From: Astropecten irregularis
Taxonomy: Eukaryota; Echinodermata; Asteroidea; Paxillosida; Astropectinidae
DNA: 64,000 nucleotides
Assembly: GCA_963971285.1 (NCBI GenBank)
Contig: OZ020263.1
Location: 1,178,001 to 1,242,000 of the forward strand
Direction: 5' to 3'
Shown: positions 1-11,272 of the stretch, in pieces
Position numbering within the stretch: position 1 is the first letter of the stretch
How the letters are laid out: the number at the start of each line of letters is the position of its first letter
Made by a program: the position numbers and the translations under genes
The notes under the pieces: model-generated
The model's database searches: none
The model's input: only the letters and a program-made list of their open reading frames with translations
What the model was told of the DNA's origin: nothing

Positions 1-111
1 CGTTCGTACTTTCGTACTTTCTCAACGTTTCGACCAGCCTGCTCTAATCATCATCAGGAGACTAGAGCAGGCTAGTCGAAACGTTGAGAAATTACGAGAG
101 GTGCGAACGAA
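1..111 (-). repeat. Foldback element with hammerhead-like core (left end may be cut by window edge)
   Basis: Two inverted arms (18-46 and 63-91) match over 29 bp with one mismatch, and similarity continues outward to the window edge and to about 111. Read on the minus strand, the order is: arm ending CAACG, then UU, a GACUAG/CUAGUC hairpin, CTGATGA, a GATTAG/CTGGTC hairpin, GAAA, then CGTTG closing the outer arm. That is the order of a type I hammerhead (stem III, cleavage triplet, stem I, CUGAUGA, stem II, GAAA, stem III). Deviations: two pyrimidine mismatches at the base of stem I and an extra U after CUGAUGA. The whole element can also fold as one long hairpin, so the ribozyme reading is inference. 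The foldback itself is certain. Confidence 0.75.
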
Positions 112-171
112 TACAAGTGCGAAAGTGCAAAAGATTTTTACATGGTGTTTCCGCAAACCGATCCACATACC

Positions 172-315
172 AATGAGAGACTTTTGAGAACCGGTCTTCA
201 AGTCAACAGCGCACGCGCACGCAAAACAGCGAACGCGCAAAACAACGCGCACATGCTCACAATTGCGTGCGTTTGCGCTGTTGACTTGAAGACCGGCTCT
301 CAAAAGTCTCCCATT
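172..315. repeat. Foldback miniature element with about 45-bp inverted arms
   Basis: Left arm (172-225) and right arm (about 264-315) are near-perfect reverse complements: both contain GAGACTTTTGAGA, CCGGTCTTCAAGTCAACAGC and a CGCACGCAA-type tail. The ends read CAATGRGAGAC and its complement. No convincing target duplication was seen at the flanks and there is no coding capacity. Probably a non-autonomous DNA element (MITE). No second copy was noticed in this window. Confidence 0.75.
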
Positions 316-1002
316 GTCGCCAATGGACGCAAAGCCTCAATTTAAAAAAAATATCATTGCTTTCATTATTATTATTTTAATTATAGACCCACATCAACAA
401 CGCAGTAAAATACACACAGTATTCGGCATCATGACACAACATGTACCATAAACACATCATTTGACAAGACATCTCTTCCATTATAGTACCTTCATCTGTC
501 TCTAGCCGCGTCCATGATGTACCTACCCCCATCTTGCTCATATACATGTTGTTGAAGTGTCAGGTCGTAACTTGATTGAGCATGAACCGCTGACGACAAA
601 TCGAGTCTGTTTTTTTTCCCCTCAGATTCTGTCAGTTCTGACGTTGACAAGTTTACTGGCAATATTACAGACAAAAAACACCCGGCCAAGTCACCGATAA
701 ATCTCATTCTATCATAATACATACATCATAACTAGATCCAGATGAAGCTTTCAATTGTAAAGTATGTTTTATGAAAACTTGGTGCGCGGGGGCGTTTTAC
801 ATTGCAGCGCTCGTTGACATCTGAAGTAAATTTTTGATGAACTGACCATCAAATTTAAAGGCAGGCTTTCGTGTGTGGTCGGGAACATCACGGAAACTGA
901 CGTCTTTACACTCATGTTGAAGCAAAGAAATATGCCAACATGAAACGAATATGATATCTGTTTACGAATATGACATGTTTGTCTTGTCACTCAGCCTTCG
1001 AT

Positions 1003-1055
1003 AAAGATCCTGCTAGGATCGAAACGCGTCAGGCCCTCCTAACTCCAAGCATTTT
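1003..1055 (+). repeat. Dispersed hairpin motif ending in GAAACG(C)GTC-AGGCCC
   Basis: A small stem-loop (GATCCTGCTAGGATC) followed by GAAACGCGTCAGGCCC and a pyrimidine/AACTCC tail. The same order recurs at 50571-50625 and, more diverged, at 32540-32690 and 63045-63110. It looks like the end of an interspersed repeat family; the parent element is not recognisable from these fragments. Confidence 0.6.
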
Positions 1056-2003
1056 ATACAATTCAGGTCATTATTTTTGGCTGATGAGCAGTTTGCAGCA
1101 GTTTATTACATATATCTGTATACTTATAACATGGAGATAATCATTATACTTAGAGGAGATTTTTCGTCAGGGACATAGAATTATGCAAAGATTACTCTTC
1201 ACCGAAGTATATGAGCACTATACTTAGTGTTTTTTTAGTGCACATGGATCATTATAATGTTATATTGTTATAAAACTTCACTGTAAAAAGAAAATGGGCA
1301 ACCGTGTTTTACTGCCAAAAAAAATGGTTAACAAAATTGTAAGTCAATGTCAGCTGTCAACTCCAGAATAGTAATTCGCGCGAAACTGAATTGTTCACTA
1401 GTTTCAGTCTCAGAGATGACAGAATATTATTAAAAATGCTCTCTGGATAGTTCGAATCATACAGATTTGAGCTTTCACCCATAAAAGGAGCGCACAGAAT
1501 AGTGCTGATTTTCCGTTGTTTAGTCGCCACCGGGACCAGGCAATTTACCGGTCACATGTGCCGGGGAAATTTTCACTCCTCGCCTGGGGTAGATATCCTG
1601 CGTCCCCCGCAGCCTAAAGTGCGCGGATAGAGAATAAAACTGACCAGTTTCAAGGAAATTAAGGGAAGTATAAAATTGGCATCTGACGCCCTGTGTTCGG
1701 TACGGTGGCTGGAGGGTGATTCAGCGGTGTGATTCGCGGTGCCTGGGCCCGCGGTCCTCGTGCCCCAGAAGTGCTGGGCCAATTTATTCCCTGTACCGGA
1801 GTGATCGAGGTTGGAGGTTATAAAGCAAGAAGGGGACAAGGCAATTACGCAAGGTGAATGAAATGAGAAGAAATCAAATCTACCCCAGAATGATCGAATG
1901 GCACTTATTTGATTATGTGACAACTACGCACGATATGATATATGATCGGTTGCCCTGAAGTTTCTTTTTTTTTCTAGGCCTACTAGTACATTTGCAACAT
2001 TAA

Positions 2004-2153
2004 GGGTCGATTTCACCAAACTCATCGTAACTTACTTTCAATCGTAGGACTTAAGACTTATACCAGCCCTTCGTAGGATACGGTGGGTTACCGTACCCTT
2101 CGTAACTCGAGTTACGATGATCAATCGTATGGCTTCGTGAAAGTTGGAGCCTT
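2004..2153. repeat. Degenerate inverted-repeat element with perfect 16-bp palindrome
   Basis: The ends read GGTCGATTTCAC and, on the reverse strand, GGCTCCAACTTTCAC. Inside are repeated ATCGTAACT-type words and the perfect palindrome CGTAACTCGAGTTACG at 2101-2116. The outer motif GATTTCAC and the TACG/CGTA-rich interior resemble the palindrome at 28409-28473. Probably an eroded miniature element of the same broad group; its boundaries are approximate. Confidence 0.4.
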
Positions 2154-3664
2154 TATTCCTGACAGCAGCGCCAGTAATACCCCATAAATCTATTTAAACT
2201 CGACTCGTGTTCGAAACGCTGTAATCATGATACCGTCCAAAAAAGGAAATTTCGTAAGTATTGGAGTGTTGATGAGATAGACCTTTTTCGCGCGCGCGCC
2301 AAACACAAAAATATAGCGAGCGAGAATTTCCCGCGGGAAAAAAGTACGTTTGAGGGTGATTGGTGCCATGTATACGGCCTTGGGATGAAATCGATACGAA
2401 CATCATGCATAACACGCATCTGTTTGGGACGGACAGACAATTTAACGGTGTAGACTTTGACTTCTTCAAATTGATGGGGGCTTCCTGATGAAAGCTGCCC
2501 AAGGCAAGTATAGGCTTGGCAGTTTCATCTCGACATCAGAGCAAAGAAAACAAAGTATGTCATCTCACCGATTCCTCATGTATCGGTTTATTGGTTTTTC
2601 ATGACAATATACCTACTTGATGGGAAGACATGTTCTCTGTCTCAATCGTTCATGCATGTTTCTCAATAAGAAGATTTGTTTCTCAGAGCAGTCTCAAAAT
2701 TCGTGCAAATATAAAATGAATGCAAACTTCACAACAGACGAGATCAAATATACCCACAGGTATCTAAGTCTTATGCCAATAATCGCCTTGTCTTTTCTAC
2801 CAATACCTGTCTAATAATTATGAAGAACCAGAAATGTTTAAAGGTATGGCGCAGCATTGGTAATGACAAGTACAATTACAATATTGCTAAGTATCTGTGC
2901 AACAGCCTATAGATACTGGTCATAATGCCGCTACTGATGCCAATTCATGTACGTGAATTACTTCCTTCTAAAATACTTTCTACTAAAATCATCGAGACAA
3001 CTGTATTATATAGGACTTCAAAAATGCATCAAGTAATTTCGCTTTCGGCTATCGAAATTTAAATGCATCAGGACCGTGTACAATTCGTATTCATTACAAT
3101 CAGAATGAGGCCTTTGGTGGGTGTTTTCTGCAAACAAATGATGACAGCGAATTATTGTGATATGCATTTGGAACTATTAACTAGATGATTAAAACGAATG
3201 CTCTCTTCCAAAATCTAGCACGAGCTATGAAGTACTATTATACGTCTAACTACATTCTCAGTGAAAATAATCTGCGTTCGGTGACGTTCTTTACAATATT
3301 TGAAAGCTTCCATTTCAAATCACAAAATATCCATGTGAATTGTTTCATCGCGATGTTGTGTTAAAGGTGTATTGCTAAAAGCAAACACATTTTAAGTCTG
3401 GCCTTCTGACGAATTTGTATAAGGCGATCGCAAAATCGATAAATTCGAGAAAGAAAAAACTGTAAGAAATACAGTATCACTGTCAAGGTGCGTTAATTAA
3501 AAATACTATGGTTAATTAAGTTTGTCTTCAATTACCCATGTCATAATTAAAGCATTGTACGGTAGAAATATACCGACGAACACCGTAATACGGGCCTGCA
3601 GTTACTGTTTTTGTGGCAAATATGAACATCCCCTGCCCTTCAATATACATGTACATGTAACAAA

Positions 3665-3858
3665 CAGGGGCCAATTTCATAGAGATGCTTAGCACAAAAA
3701 AATTGCTTAGCACAAAAATGGATTGCCCAATAAAACAAACCGCCATTGAAAATTCGATTTGATATTCATGGTCAGCGAACAACAGCCAAAGAACAATGGC
3801 AAGTGATACACAACACATGGACATTTGTCATGTTTAGCTCTATGAAATTTGCCCCAGG
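3665..3858. mobile_element. MITE family A, copy 1
   Basis: Starts CAGGGGCCAATTTCATAGAG followed by two TGCTTAGCACAAAA words, and ends CTATGAAATTTGCCCCAGG, the complement of the start. About 194 bp, no coding capacity. The middle contains GGTCAGCGAACAACAGCCAA, which copies 2 and 3 carry on the opposite strand, so this copy is inverted relative to them. Related copies lie at 7657-7901, 20464-20700, 26168-26395 and 48127-48299. The autonomous partner is not in the window. Confidence 0.8.
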
Positions 3859-6800
3859 ATTTATATTCAAGCTGTTATTAGATTTAAGTTGATACGATGT
3901 TTAGGCAGCGAATCATTTTGTTTGTCGTATACCGAGTCTGGCTGGTGACGTCAGTCTGACGTCAGTCTGTGGCTTAATCAGATTGCCATTTCAATGTCTA
4001 TGTTGATGCGAGAGCCGCAAATAATACGCAAAACGGCTCGAAAACCGCCGTGGAGGCTAAATTTAAACGAAACGATACCTTTGGAAAACATGTACATGGC
4101 GTAGCGCACGTATACCATCTGTACTTTGAAACAATGTACATTAAGCGGAATTGAACAACTACTTTGTTACAGCATCTCGTCAGTACAGTGTGAACGCATC
4201 GCCAAATTGGTGGGTTAGAAAATGCGAGCCCGAACCTTGTAAGAAATGAAACATAATCAGCGCTATTATGAGAATGTGTGCGAGAATCAACCGCAGTTTA
4301 CCATTGTCTCATGGATATGGTTGAAAAATCAAAACGCGATTCAAAATCCTCATAATATTAAGTTAAATTTCTTAAGCGTTATTATTATTTAAACACGTTC
4401 CTCTTTAAACCGAGTTAAGCATTTAATGCGTTATGGTGGGATATGATTGTAAAGTAATGCCCAAAGTAATGCCTCGAGACGAAAAATTGAAATACTCAAA
4501 GACTTATGTAAACGTCACTTACGAGTCATTAAGAGAATGCTACAGAATCATTTATGTCGCAGGTATAGATTTAACTATCATAATGGTAGACAAAAATTAT
4601 AAAAAGTTTCTGTATTATATATGTTTTGTGTGAGCGAATTTAGTCTTTTCGTCTATAAAGTGTTTTTAATTTCTAAGCTCAAAGTTTGAATTTTCACAAG
4701 TACACGTTAGATCGAATATTATGGCGGGTGCAGTTTGGTAAATCCAACAAGCCTCGTGATTTCTTTTATAGCCATACGTTGATTCGCCGGTATTTTGAAC
4801 CGAAAAGACGACAATTATTTCTGGAAGGTATACTGGTTTTGATACCGTCTTGGTAGACGTCAGTTCAGCCTGGCTCACAGCCAATACATTAAACCAGTTG
4901 CAGTATTGTCCAGCATGCCATGTAGACTTGTTCTTTCCCTTGGGGAAGTTTTACCTGCCCCACCTCGCCCGAAAACAGGCTAACACGCTTAAAGCTTTCC
5001 ACGAAAACCCCACAAGCTTCTATTTCGAAGCGCGCATCTTTAATGAGAACACTAAGATGTGATAGGTATATGTGGGGCTATGTTCTGAGGTCAAGCAATA
5101 TGAGGATACTTGGTGGACCTTAGTGGAGCTTCACCAGCCTGAGGTGACATGAATGTGGCAATACCCTCTTGGTTTGAGGTGCATGTAAGCCGGACCACCT
5201 TTAGGGTTTGTGCTAACGTGACATGTAGGTGATTCGTCAGGTTTGTCTCTTATTTAGGTTAATGTCTACCTGAAGTCATCGTCCTCATCGAGGAATGTTG
5301 AGCTAACTTATTAAGTGTTTGCCGTCATTGAGGTGACATGTACTGGGGGCGACAGGTTGCGCCATTGATATATGTAATAAAATGATGTGCTACCTTGAGG
5401 CTTCATCCCTAATGAGGCAGATGCAAAAATGTTGCGCTTCCTTGAGGGTTTTTGGACCAAGTGGTGAAGTGTACGCGAGGCTTTCGTCACGACATGTAAG
5501 GGGCTACCTTGAGGTTTGACTTTCATGCAATGAGGTACAAGTTGAGGTCATGTTCTGTTTTGTTCTCATCGAGGTACATATGGAAACAGCGATGAGGTGC
5601 TAGCCTCAGGCTTCTGTAACGACCGTACTTCACCAAAACGCACAAACTTACAAAGTGGCATTAAGATGTAAGTCCAGTGCACGGGGCTACATCAAGGTTA
5701 AAAGGCTTCTCATAAGTACACGTTCGGGCATCTTGACGGACTTATTAAGGACCACACTCACAGTCCTGAGCTCTTCACTAACATTGAAGAGGACTTTCTG
5801 GGATGCATCTTAATGCATGCAGGCAACAGCAGAAAACAGTCGACAGTCCTCCGGAACACAATAGTCACTTAATAAACTTGCAGCGGGGTGATGTTATTAG
5901 TATTGACTGAACACTCCAATAGATTCTGGGCACCTTCCTGGGGTCACTTCTATTCTCGTGGTCAAGTGGGGTTGAAAATTAGCATGCATAGTGCAAGGAC
6001 CGGACGTTACGGCATGCAAGTAGCACGTACGTAGCAAAAAGGTGCATGCGCGACTTATAAACAACGTCTACCCAGCAACAGTGCAAATAATGTACATCGT
6101 TCGGGGGAATAATAAGAATGAGATGGTCTGTTGGTGATTTTCAGGTAAGGGGTTCGGAGCTGGATCTTGATTGCAGGAATTATTGCCTGAAAGATCCAAG
6201 CAGTCGTGCGTGTGTGCAGGAAGTTAAAAGGTGCATATGACTGGGTATGCACTCTTTGTTCACTGATGCAGCTTTATGCCCATTTGTTTTCTCCAAGCTC
6301 GAAGTTATTCAAAATTCTATAGTGCTTATTGCATTGAAATAAATCACACAAGCAGACTCTCTCAAGGGTGGCATGAAGCAGGCAGGTATTTAGGTATGGG
6401 AAGGGTATTCTGTCGACGGTTGGTGGCGCTGTAAAGCCAGTCATGGCCACGTGATATAAAAAATGTCACGGGATATAAAGAATATAAGGTCTTGATCACT
6501 GCTAGAATTGTAAGCATGCTCAATTTATCCACCTCTTTTTTTGTGAGACTTGAAAAGAAAGTGAGTTGATCGAGGGAGGAAATGTGGTATTTGTTGCGCT
6601 TTTGCGCTTATAAAACGGTCACTTAAAAAGGAACGCTGAATTTGCACTGAAAACTTTGTTCCTATCAATCTACCGTTATGAAAACAACCCTCCATGGGCC
6701 ATGTTTGGCGCCATGGGGAAGCTCTTTATCGACGCTATTTTGAATTCAATTAGTTTTTCTTATAATTATTCACTATAATATATTATAATAATTTGTCACA

Positions 6801-7656
6801 ACACGTTTTCCCGCCAAAAATGGCGTGCCGTACATCGCCTCACTAGACTAATTTGACCCATGTAATATGCAGCTGGTAATAGCAGTCCTCAATATTGAAA
6901 AATGGCAATAAAAAAGGGATCTCAGTGTAGACTTGAAGCCACCCACCTCACTCTGGCCTCGGCTCATTTGCTATAGCGCGGAAAATAAAATGTTTAAGAC
7001 AATCATGTGGTAAAGATAACAGCAGTAGGAGTGAACCATCTGTCATAGAGAGTGTTTGCCCCACACACGTTAAATTAAATCATCATTCAACGCGTAAAAT
7101 CGGGCCAGTGTCTTTATTAAACAGACGACTGTTACCTTAAGGCCACGTCCATAATACAGTCTCAAATAAACATGTTTGGCGCTAGATTCTTTCATGCTGT
7201 CGCAGTCGAGTCGTGGCACGAAACAGTCGTTGACACGTGGCCCCTTTTTATGGCCATTATGGGAGTACGTAAGTTTTTGTTGTAAGTTAAATTTGATACC
7301 TTATTTGGAGTACTGTGTGAAGTAAAAGTGGATCAGCCGCATTTATGCGCCTCGGCCGTCGAACTCGTATTTTTGTTTAAGTATCAGGTATAAATTGTTC
7401 AGCGCACGTTTGTCAGGTTTCAATCGAAAATGTTTTGTTTTTCACTTTTCCTTCTGCCCTATATACGTGTGGGGACAGCTGTTTGAAACATCATTGCTTC
7501 GTCGTTGGGTCTCAAACTTTAGTTGCAAGTTGAAAATCGTTTTACATCCATGTCACATTAGCCCGTAGTTCGGCAGGCTTTCGCTTTAAATTGTTAAGCC
7601 GTGACAGAAAACTAATTTCGCGAATGTATGTTTGTTTACATTCTTGTTTTCCCGAT
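3859..7656. other. Non-coding stretch
   Basis: No recognisable exon or RNA gene. The segment 5068-5600 is enriched for GAGGT words and is listed separately. Around 6770-6800 there is a very AT-rich patch. Elsewhere no structure was noted. Confidence 0.5.
5068..5600 (+). repeat. Degenerate GAGGT-rich segment
   Basis: The pentamer GAGGT, often as TTGAGG or ATCGAGG, recurs many times at irregular spacing, frequently next to GACATGT or GCTACCTT. This looks like an old, heavily diverged tandem repeat, but no unit length could be fixed by eye. No credible protein is encoded. Confidence 0.3.
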
Positions 7657-7901
7657 CTGGGGCCAATTTCACGGCGTTGCTTAGCACAACAATTTGCTAA
7701 GCTTGACATTTCTCTCAAGGTAAAAACAGGGTTAACAAATACATGTCCATGTTTTGTGTACCGCTCGTGGTTGTTCTTTGGCTGTTGCTCGCTGACCATG
7801 AAAATCAAATAAAATGTTTAACGGTGGTTTGTTTTATTGGCAAGACATTTTTGTGCTAAGCAAATGTTTGTGCTTAGCAGCTCCATGAAATTGGCCCCTG
7901 G
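7657..7901. mobile_element. MITE family A, copy 2
   Basis: Begins CTGGGGCCAATTTCACGGCG with TTGCTTAGCACAACAA, and ends TGCTTAGCAGCTCCATGAAA followed by TTGGCCCCTGG, its inverted partner. About 245 bp. The interior word TTCTTTGGCTGTTGCTCGCT is shared with copy 3, and in inverse with copy 1. This is the longest and best-preserved copy seen here. Confidence 0.82.
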
Positions 7902-8137
7902 AATTAAGACTATGAGACGCTGACAGTGCATTGGTTTGGTGATCGGTGTAAGTAAAAGGTATAGCAGTGCCGTGATTAAAGTACCCTTCCTTGTTGTAAA
8001 GATTGTGTATAAAGATCTCTAATCCTTGCAAAGTCCAACCATCGGTTCATCGTAACGGTCTTTTAAGGCGAATAGACTTTCTACAAGACTACGTAAACAC
8101 TCTTAAACACTCAGTGTCCACTTAACACAGAGCGGTT

Positions 8138-8486
8138 TTAAAGGTAGTATCATACTTTGGAAAGATACCAAAACAGAAATGTTCACCACAGATTGACGTA
8201 TAACTTACAAGGTATGAAGATGGTGGTGGTAGAAACATACCGTTAAAATTGTTCGGCCTGAAATGGTGAACGACCGAAAATCTTTTTGATCTTTTAAAAG
8301 ATCAAAAATAAAAGAGGAAAGACTTAAGAAATATCGTGCCTGTTGTTCACTGTTTCCTCAAAAAGTGGGCACCGTATGGGACTGAAATTGGGACTGCACC
8401 TATGACTGTTACTGTATCTGTCTTGGTAATTTTGCCCATGAATCTGTATTTCTTTGATAAAAGCCAAAGTATGATACTACCTTTAA
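8138..8486 (+). mobile_element. TTAA-flanked miniature element, copy 1 (341 bp)
   Basis: TTAA at 8138-8141 and 8483-8486 flank an element whose ends, AGGTAGTATCATACTTTGG and its exact complement, form a perfect 19-bp inverted repeat. A perfect 26-bp palindrome built on TGATCTTTTAAAAGATCA lies near the middle (8283-8308). An internal motif at 8210-8245 (GGTATGAAGATGG, then GAAACAT) recurs on the opposite strand of the element at 56602-56963, showing the two are one family in inverse orientation. There is no coding capacity. TTAA targets are typical of the piggyBac superfamily, but these ends do not begin with CCC, so the mobilising enzyme is uncertain. Confidence 0.8.
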
Positions 8487-9324
8487 GTCATTGTGCACTT
8501 TGTTCAAGTCATGAGATGTGTAAATGATCTGAAGGATCCGAGTCCAATAATAGCCTGCTCATCCATGGAGGCGTGACACAATCACTGATTCGATTTCCTC
8601 AACATGATTTGACTTTGTGGTGAAATAAATAACAATATGGCGACCGCCATATACACGCAGCAAAGACCAAGCCAAAAATGCTGAAAATGCGCGGCAGCTA
8701 GTTCAGATATGGCGGGAATATTTCCACTACCTTCCACTTTGTTTTTTAACAAAGGTTTGATCTTCACATCTTGACATTGTTTGTCCGTGGAATTATACAA
8801 AGCCTGCCAAGCAGTCCGATGGCCAAAGTATTGATCCAGGACAATGCTTCACCCGTAACCTCTTCATATTACACGGTAAATGTGAGGGTCATCGGCCTTG
8901 CACTGACCCTCTGTCCGTTGATTTTGTCCGTTTATTTTGCGCGTGCTTTTTCTGTACGTGAACTGTCCACTCCTTGAATATATAATGAACTAGGTCCAAC
9001 TCAGTTGTTTTTTTATCAAATTATTGATATAAATCTCACTGTTTCTGCACATTGGACAAACTCTGCCGTATTTTTATGCCGGCTTGTACGTTACAAGGCC
9101 ATTTAAATACATGAAGTTTAAATAAAAACTGAAAATCTTCGAAATTCAACTAAATGACGTCTAAAAAGACGGGCTTTCCTACTTTTTGTTTTAATTATGA
9201 AAACATTCAAATTTCAATTTCCTACTGGCTTGAAAGTTGCAATCTTTCTTTGTATCCCAACGGGGTAATTTGTTTATTGAAACTCGACTGGTTACGATGG
9301 GGCGCGAAAATATCCGTATGTGTA
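8487..9324. other. Non-coding stretch
   Basis: No exon, RNA gene or repeat recognised. Confidence 0.4.
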
Positions 9325-9494
9325 TATAGAGGTTATCACCGACGTCATAAAATCACGTGATTGGCCGTCAAGCTGTTGTCCGTGGTTACGCATAGGACAC
9401 TGTGCGTTGCATGTGCACTAAAGTGTATGTTTTTTTTTGCGTGTGCAATCCCTGTGCTTGACGGCCAATGACGTCACGTGGATAACCTCTATAG
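9325..9494. mobile_element. MITE with TATAGAGGTTATC ends
   Basis: The left end TATAGAGGTTATC is the exact complement of the right end GATAACCTCTATA. Within each arm TTGGCCGTCAAGC recurs inverted (9360-9372 and 9458-9470), separated from the tips by a variable ACGTCA/CACGTG segment. About 170 bp, non-coding. The flanks are consistent with a TA target, but this is not certain because the tip itself begins TA. Confidence 0.7.
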
Positions 9495-10349
9495 CATCGT
9501 TTAGGCTTCCTCACTTTATAAGTGATCAATCATTTCGGGTGTTGGGTGGGGTGGAGCTAGTGGTGATTTCCTCAGCGAATGAGTCTTCGTACCACGTCTG
9601 GTTCAGTTGAACTTTGATATTCAAATCTAAGAATCCACTCTTCGATCCTGACAACCTGACAAGTTCCGGACATGAGGGAATCGTTTATGAAGCAGAATTG
9701 ATTTTTTTTTTCTCACTTTTTTTTTTGACATTTCTGCCCGTGCATGCTTTGTTTCATTTCCGAATGGTGCGTTTCCCTCTAGCAAGGCAACAGGGAAAAG
9801 AAAGTGAAAAACCTTTGTTTTGTTTTTTACTTTGAGACCGAAGATTTTTTTTATGTGTGTAGGTGGTAGCCCTAATAAATCAGCCACGTTCGAGTAAGTG
9901 GCATGCGCGTGCGTGTTGAATGGTGAACATTTTAGATTAAGCACAATTTTGCAGGTGATGTTGAAAGAAGTATGTTTCACCAACCGGTGTTGCTCCTTCA
10001 AAATAATTATTCCATTCCTTTATGCCAACGCACTTCTCTGTCTAGTGATACCTCGTACCCTCCAGATTTATTATACCAAACAACCTCGTCTCCAAAAACG
10101 CCCTGCCTAAAGTGCTTTGGGAACACGAGTACAACACCACTACAAAAAAATAGCGTAGGGAATTCATGTAGGGTGCAGGGCTTACCAAGTGGGCGTGGCG
10201 TTCTGTCCAAATCCCACCCTCTCTGTTCGATTTAGAGCTAAAGTGTAAAAAATCTTTAAAGTTGGTTAAATTTGGTATCAAAATACCTGATGTTACATAT
10301 TTCACTAACCCCATCCCAACAAAACGGTTATACCTCGTCCCATACGGTA

Positions 10350-10413
10350 AAAGCGTGTTTAGCTATTGAACATTGTTCATATAGTTATAAATGCCATTGG
10401 TTAAACACGCTTT
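10350..10413. repeat. Inverted repeat, 12-bp perfect arms
   Basis: AAAGCGTGTTTA (10350-10361) and its exact complement (10402-10413) are separated by 40 bp containing GAACATTGTTC, itself a small palindrome. No related copy was noticed, so this may be a relic of a foldback element or chance. Confidence 0.4.
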
Positions 10414-11213
10414 GTATTCAAACATACTCTATGTGAGGATCATGTTAAACAAAGTGTTTAAAAACTGATAGCATGTTTAGGAATTCGAAACATAAGTTCA
10501 TCACAAGTTTGTGGCAAATGGCAAAAGTGAGTGGCTATGTGAACTTAATACTATAATGCAGAGTAATTTCAGCCGTGATAACGCGTCGGTTGAAATTTAT
10601 CCACAACTGTGGTGAAAGTAAAAGATGTATCACTTACTCGTCATCACGCAGAAACATCAAACAGCGCCTTGGAGAAAATGTGAAATTATCTTTCTCGAAA
10701 TTCTAGTCTTACCAGTCGACCGGTTTATGTAGCAACAAAGAAAGAACATGAAATTTGTAAGTAACTAAATCCTTAGTGGTATTTAGGCCTATACGTCCCA
10801 TACGTATTTATCCTGCCTGGCCCCCACACCCCAATATATACACTCATAACTTCAAACGCTGCCGAAACTCGATCAAAACGACAATTATACAATGTAACTT
10901 CCGTTAATGTGCATTTGATATAATCAGTGCCGTTACCCGCTGGGCATGTAATTATCACATTACATATGCTATGGAAGACGCGTGCGGCTGAAACGCAGTC
11001 TGACGCAGCGGTTTGGGTTTTCACTGGTAACCAGAGCTTAGTCTTTGCATTATGGATGTGATGACAATGTTTCGGGTTGCACTGTAAACGGAGCCCGTTT
11101 AGGGGTAACGGTGCACCAACGTGAGGCTTCACTTCGATCGGTATCTCATAAGTGTAGAAGATGTGTAGGCCTAAAGTTAATAAAACACAACTTTGCCAAC
11201 ACGGTGTGCTACA

Positions 11214-11272
11214 GTATGCTATGCTATGCTATGCTATGCAGTGCTGTGCAATACTATGCTATGCTATGCTAT
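11214..11272 (+). repeat. ATGCT pentanucleotide microsatellite
   Basis: Two runs of tandem ATGCT are separated by a diverged segment (GCAGTGCTGTGCAATACT). Simple sequence repeat, non-coding. Confidence 0.85.

Larger units (their letters stand above)
316..3664. other. Non-coding stretch
   Basis: AT-rich DNA with no ORF above about 116 codons and no recognisable exon. It holds the dispersed motif at 1003-1055 and a degenerate inverted-repeat element at 2004-2153, listed separately. Nothing else could be assigned. Confidence 0.5.

Noticed and set aside
7138..7245. Possible third copy of MITE family B (AAGGCCACGTCC ... ACGTGGCCCC)
   Set aside because: Only about ten bases match at each end and the interior is unrelated, so it is too weak to list.
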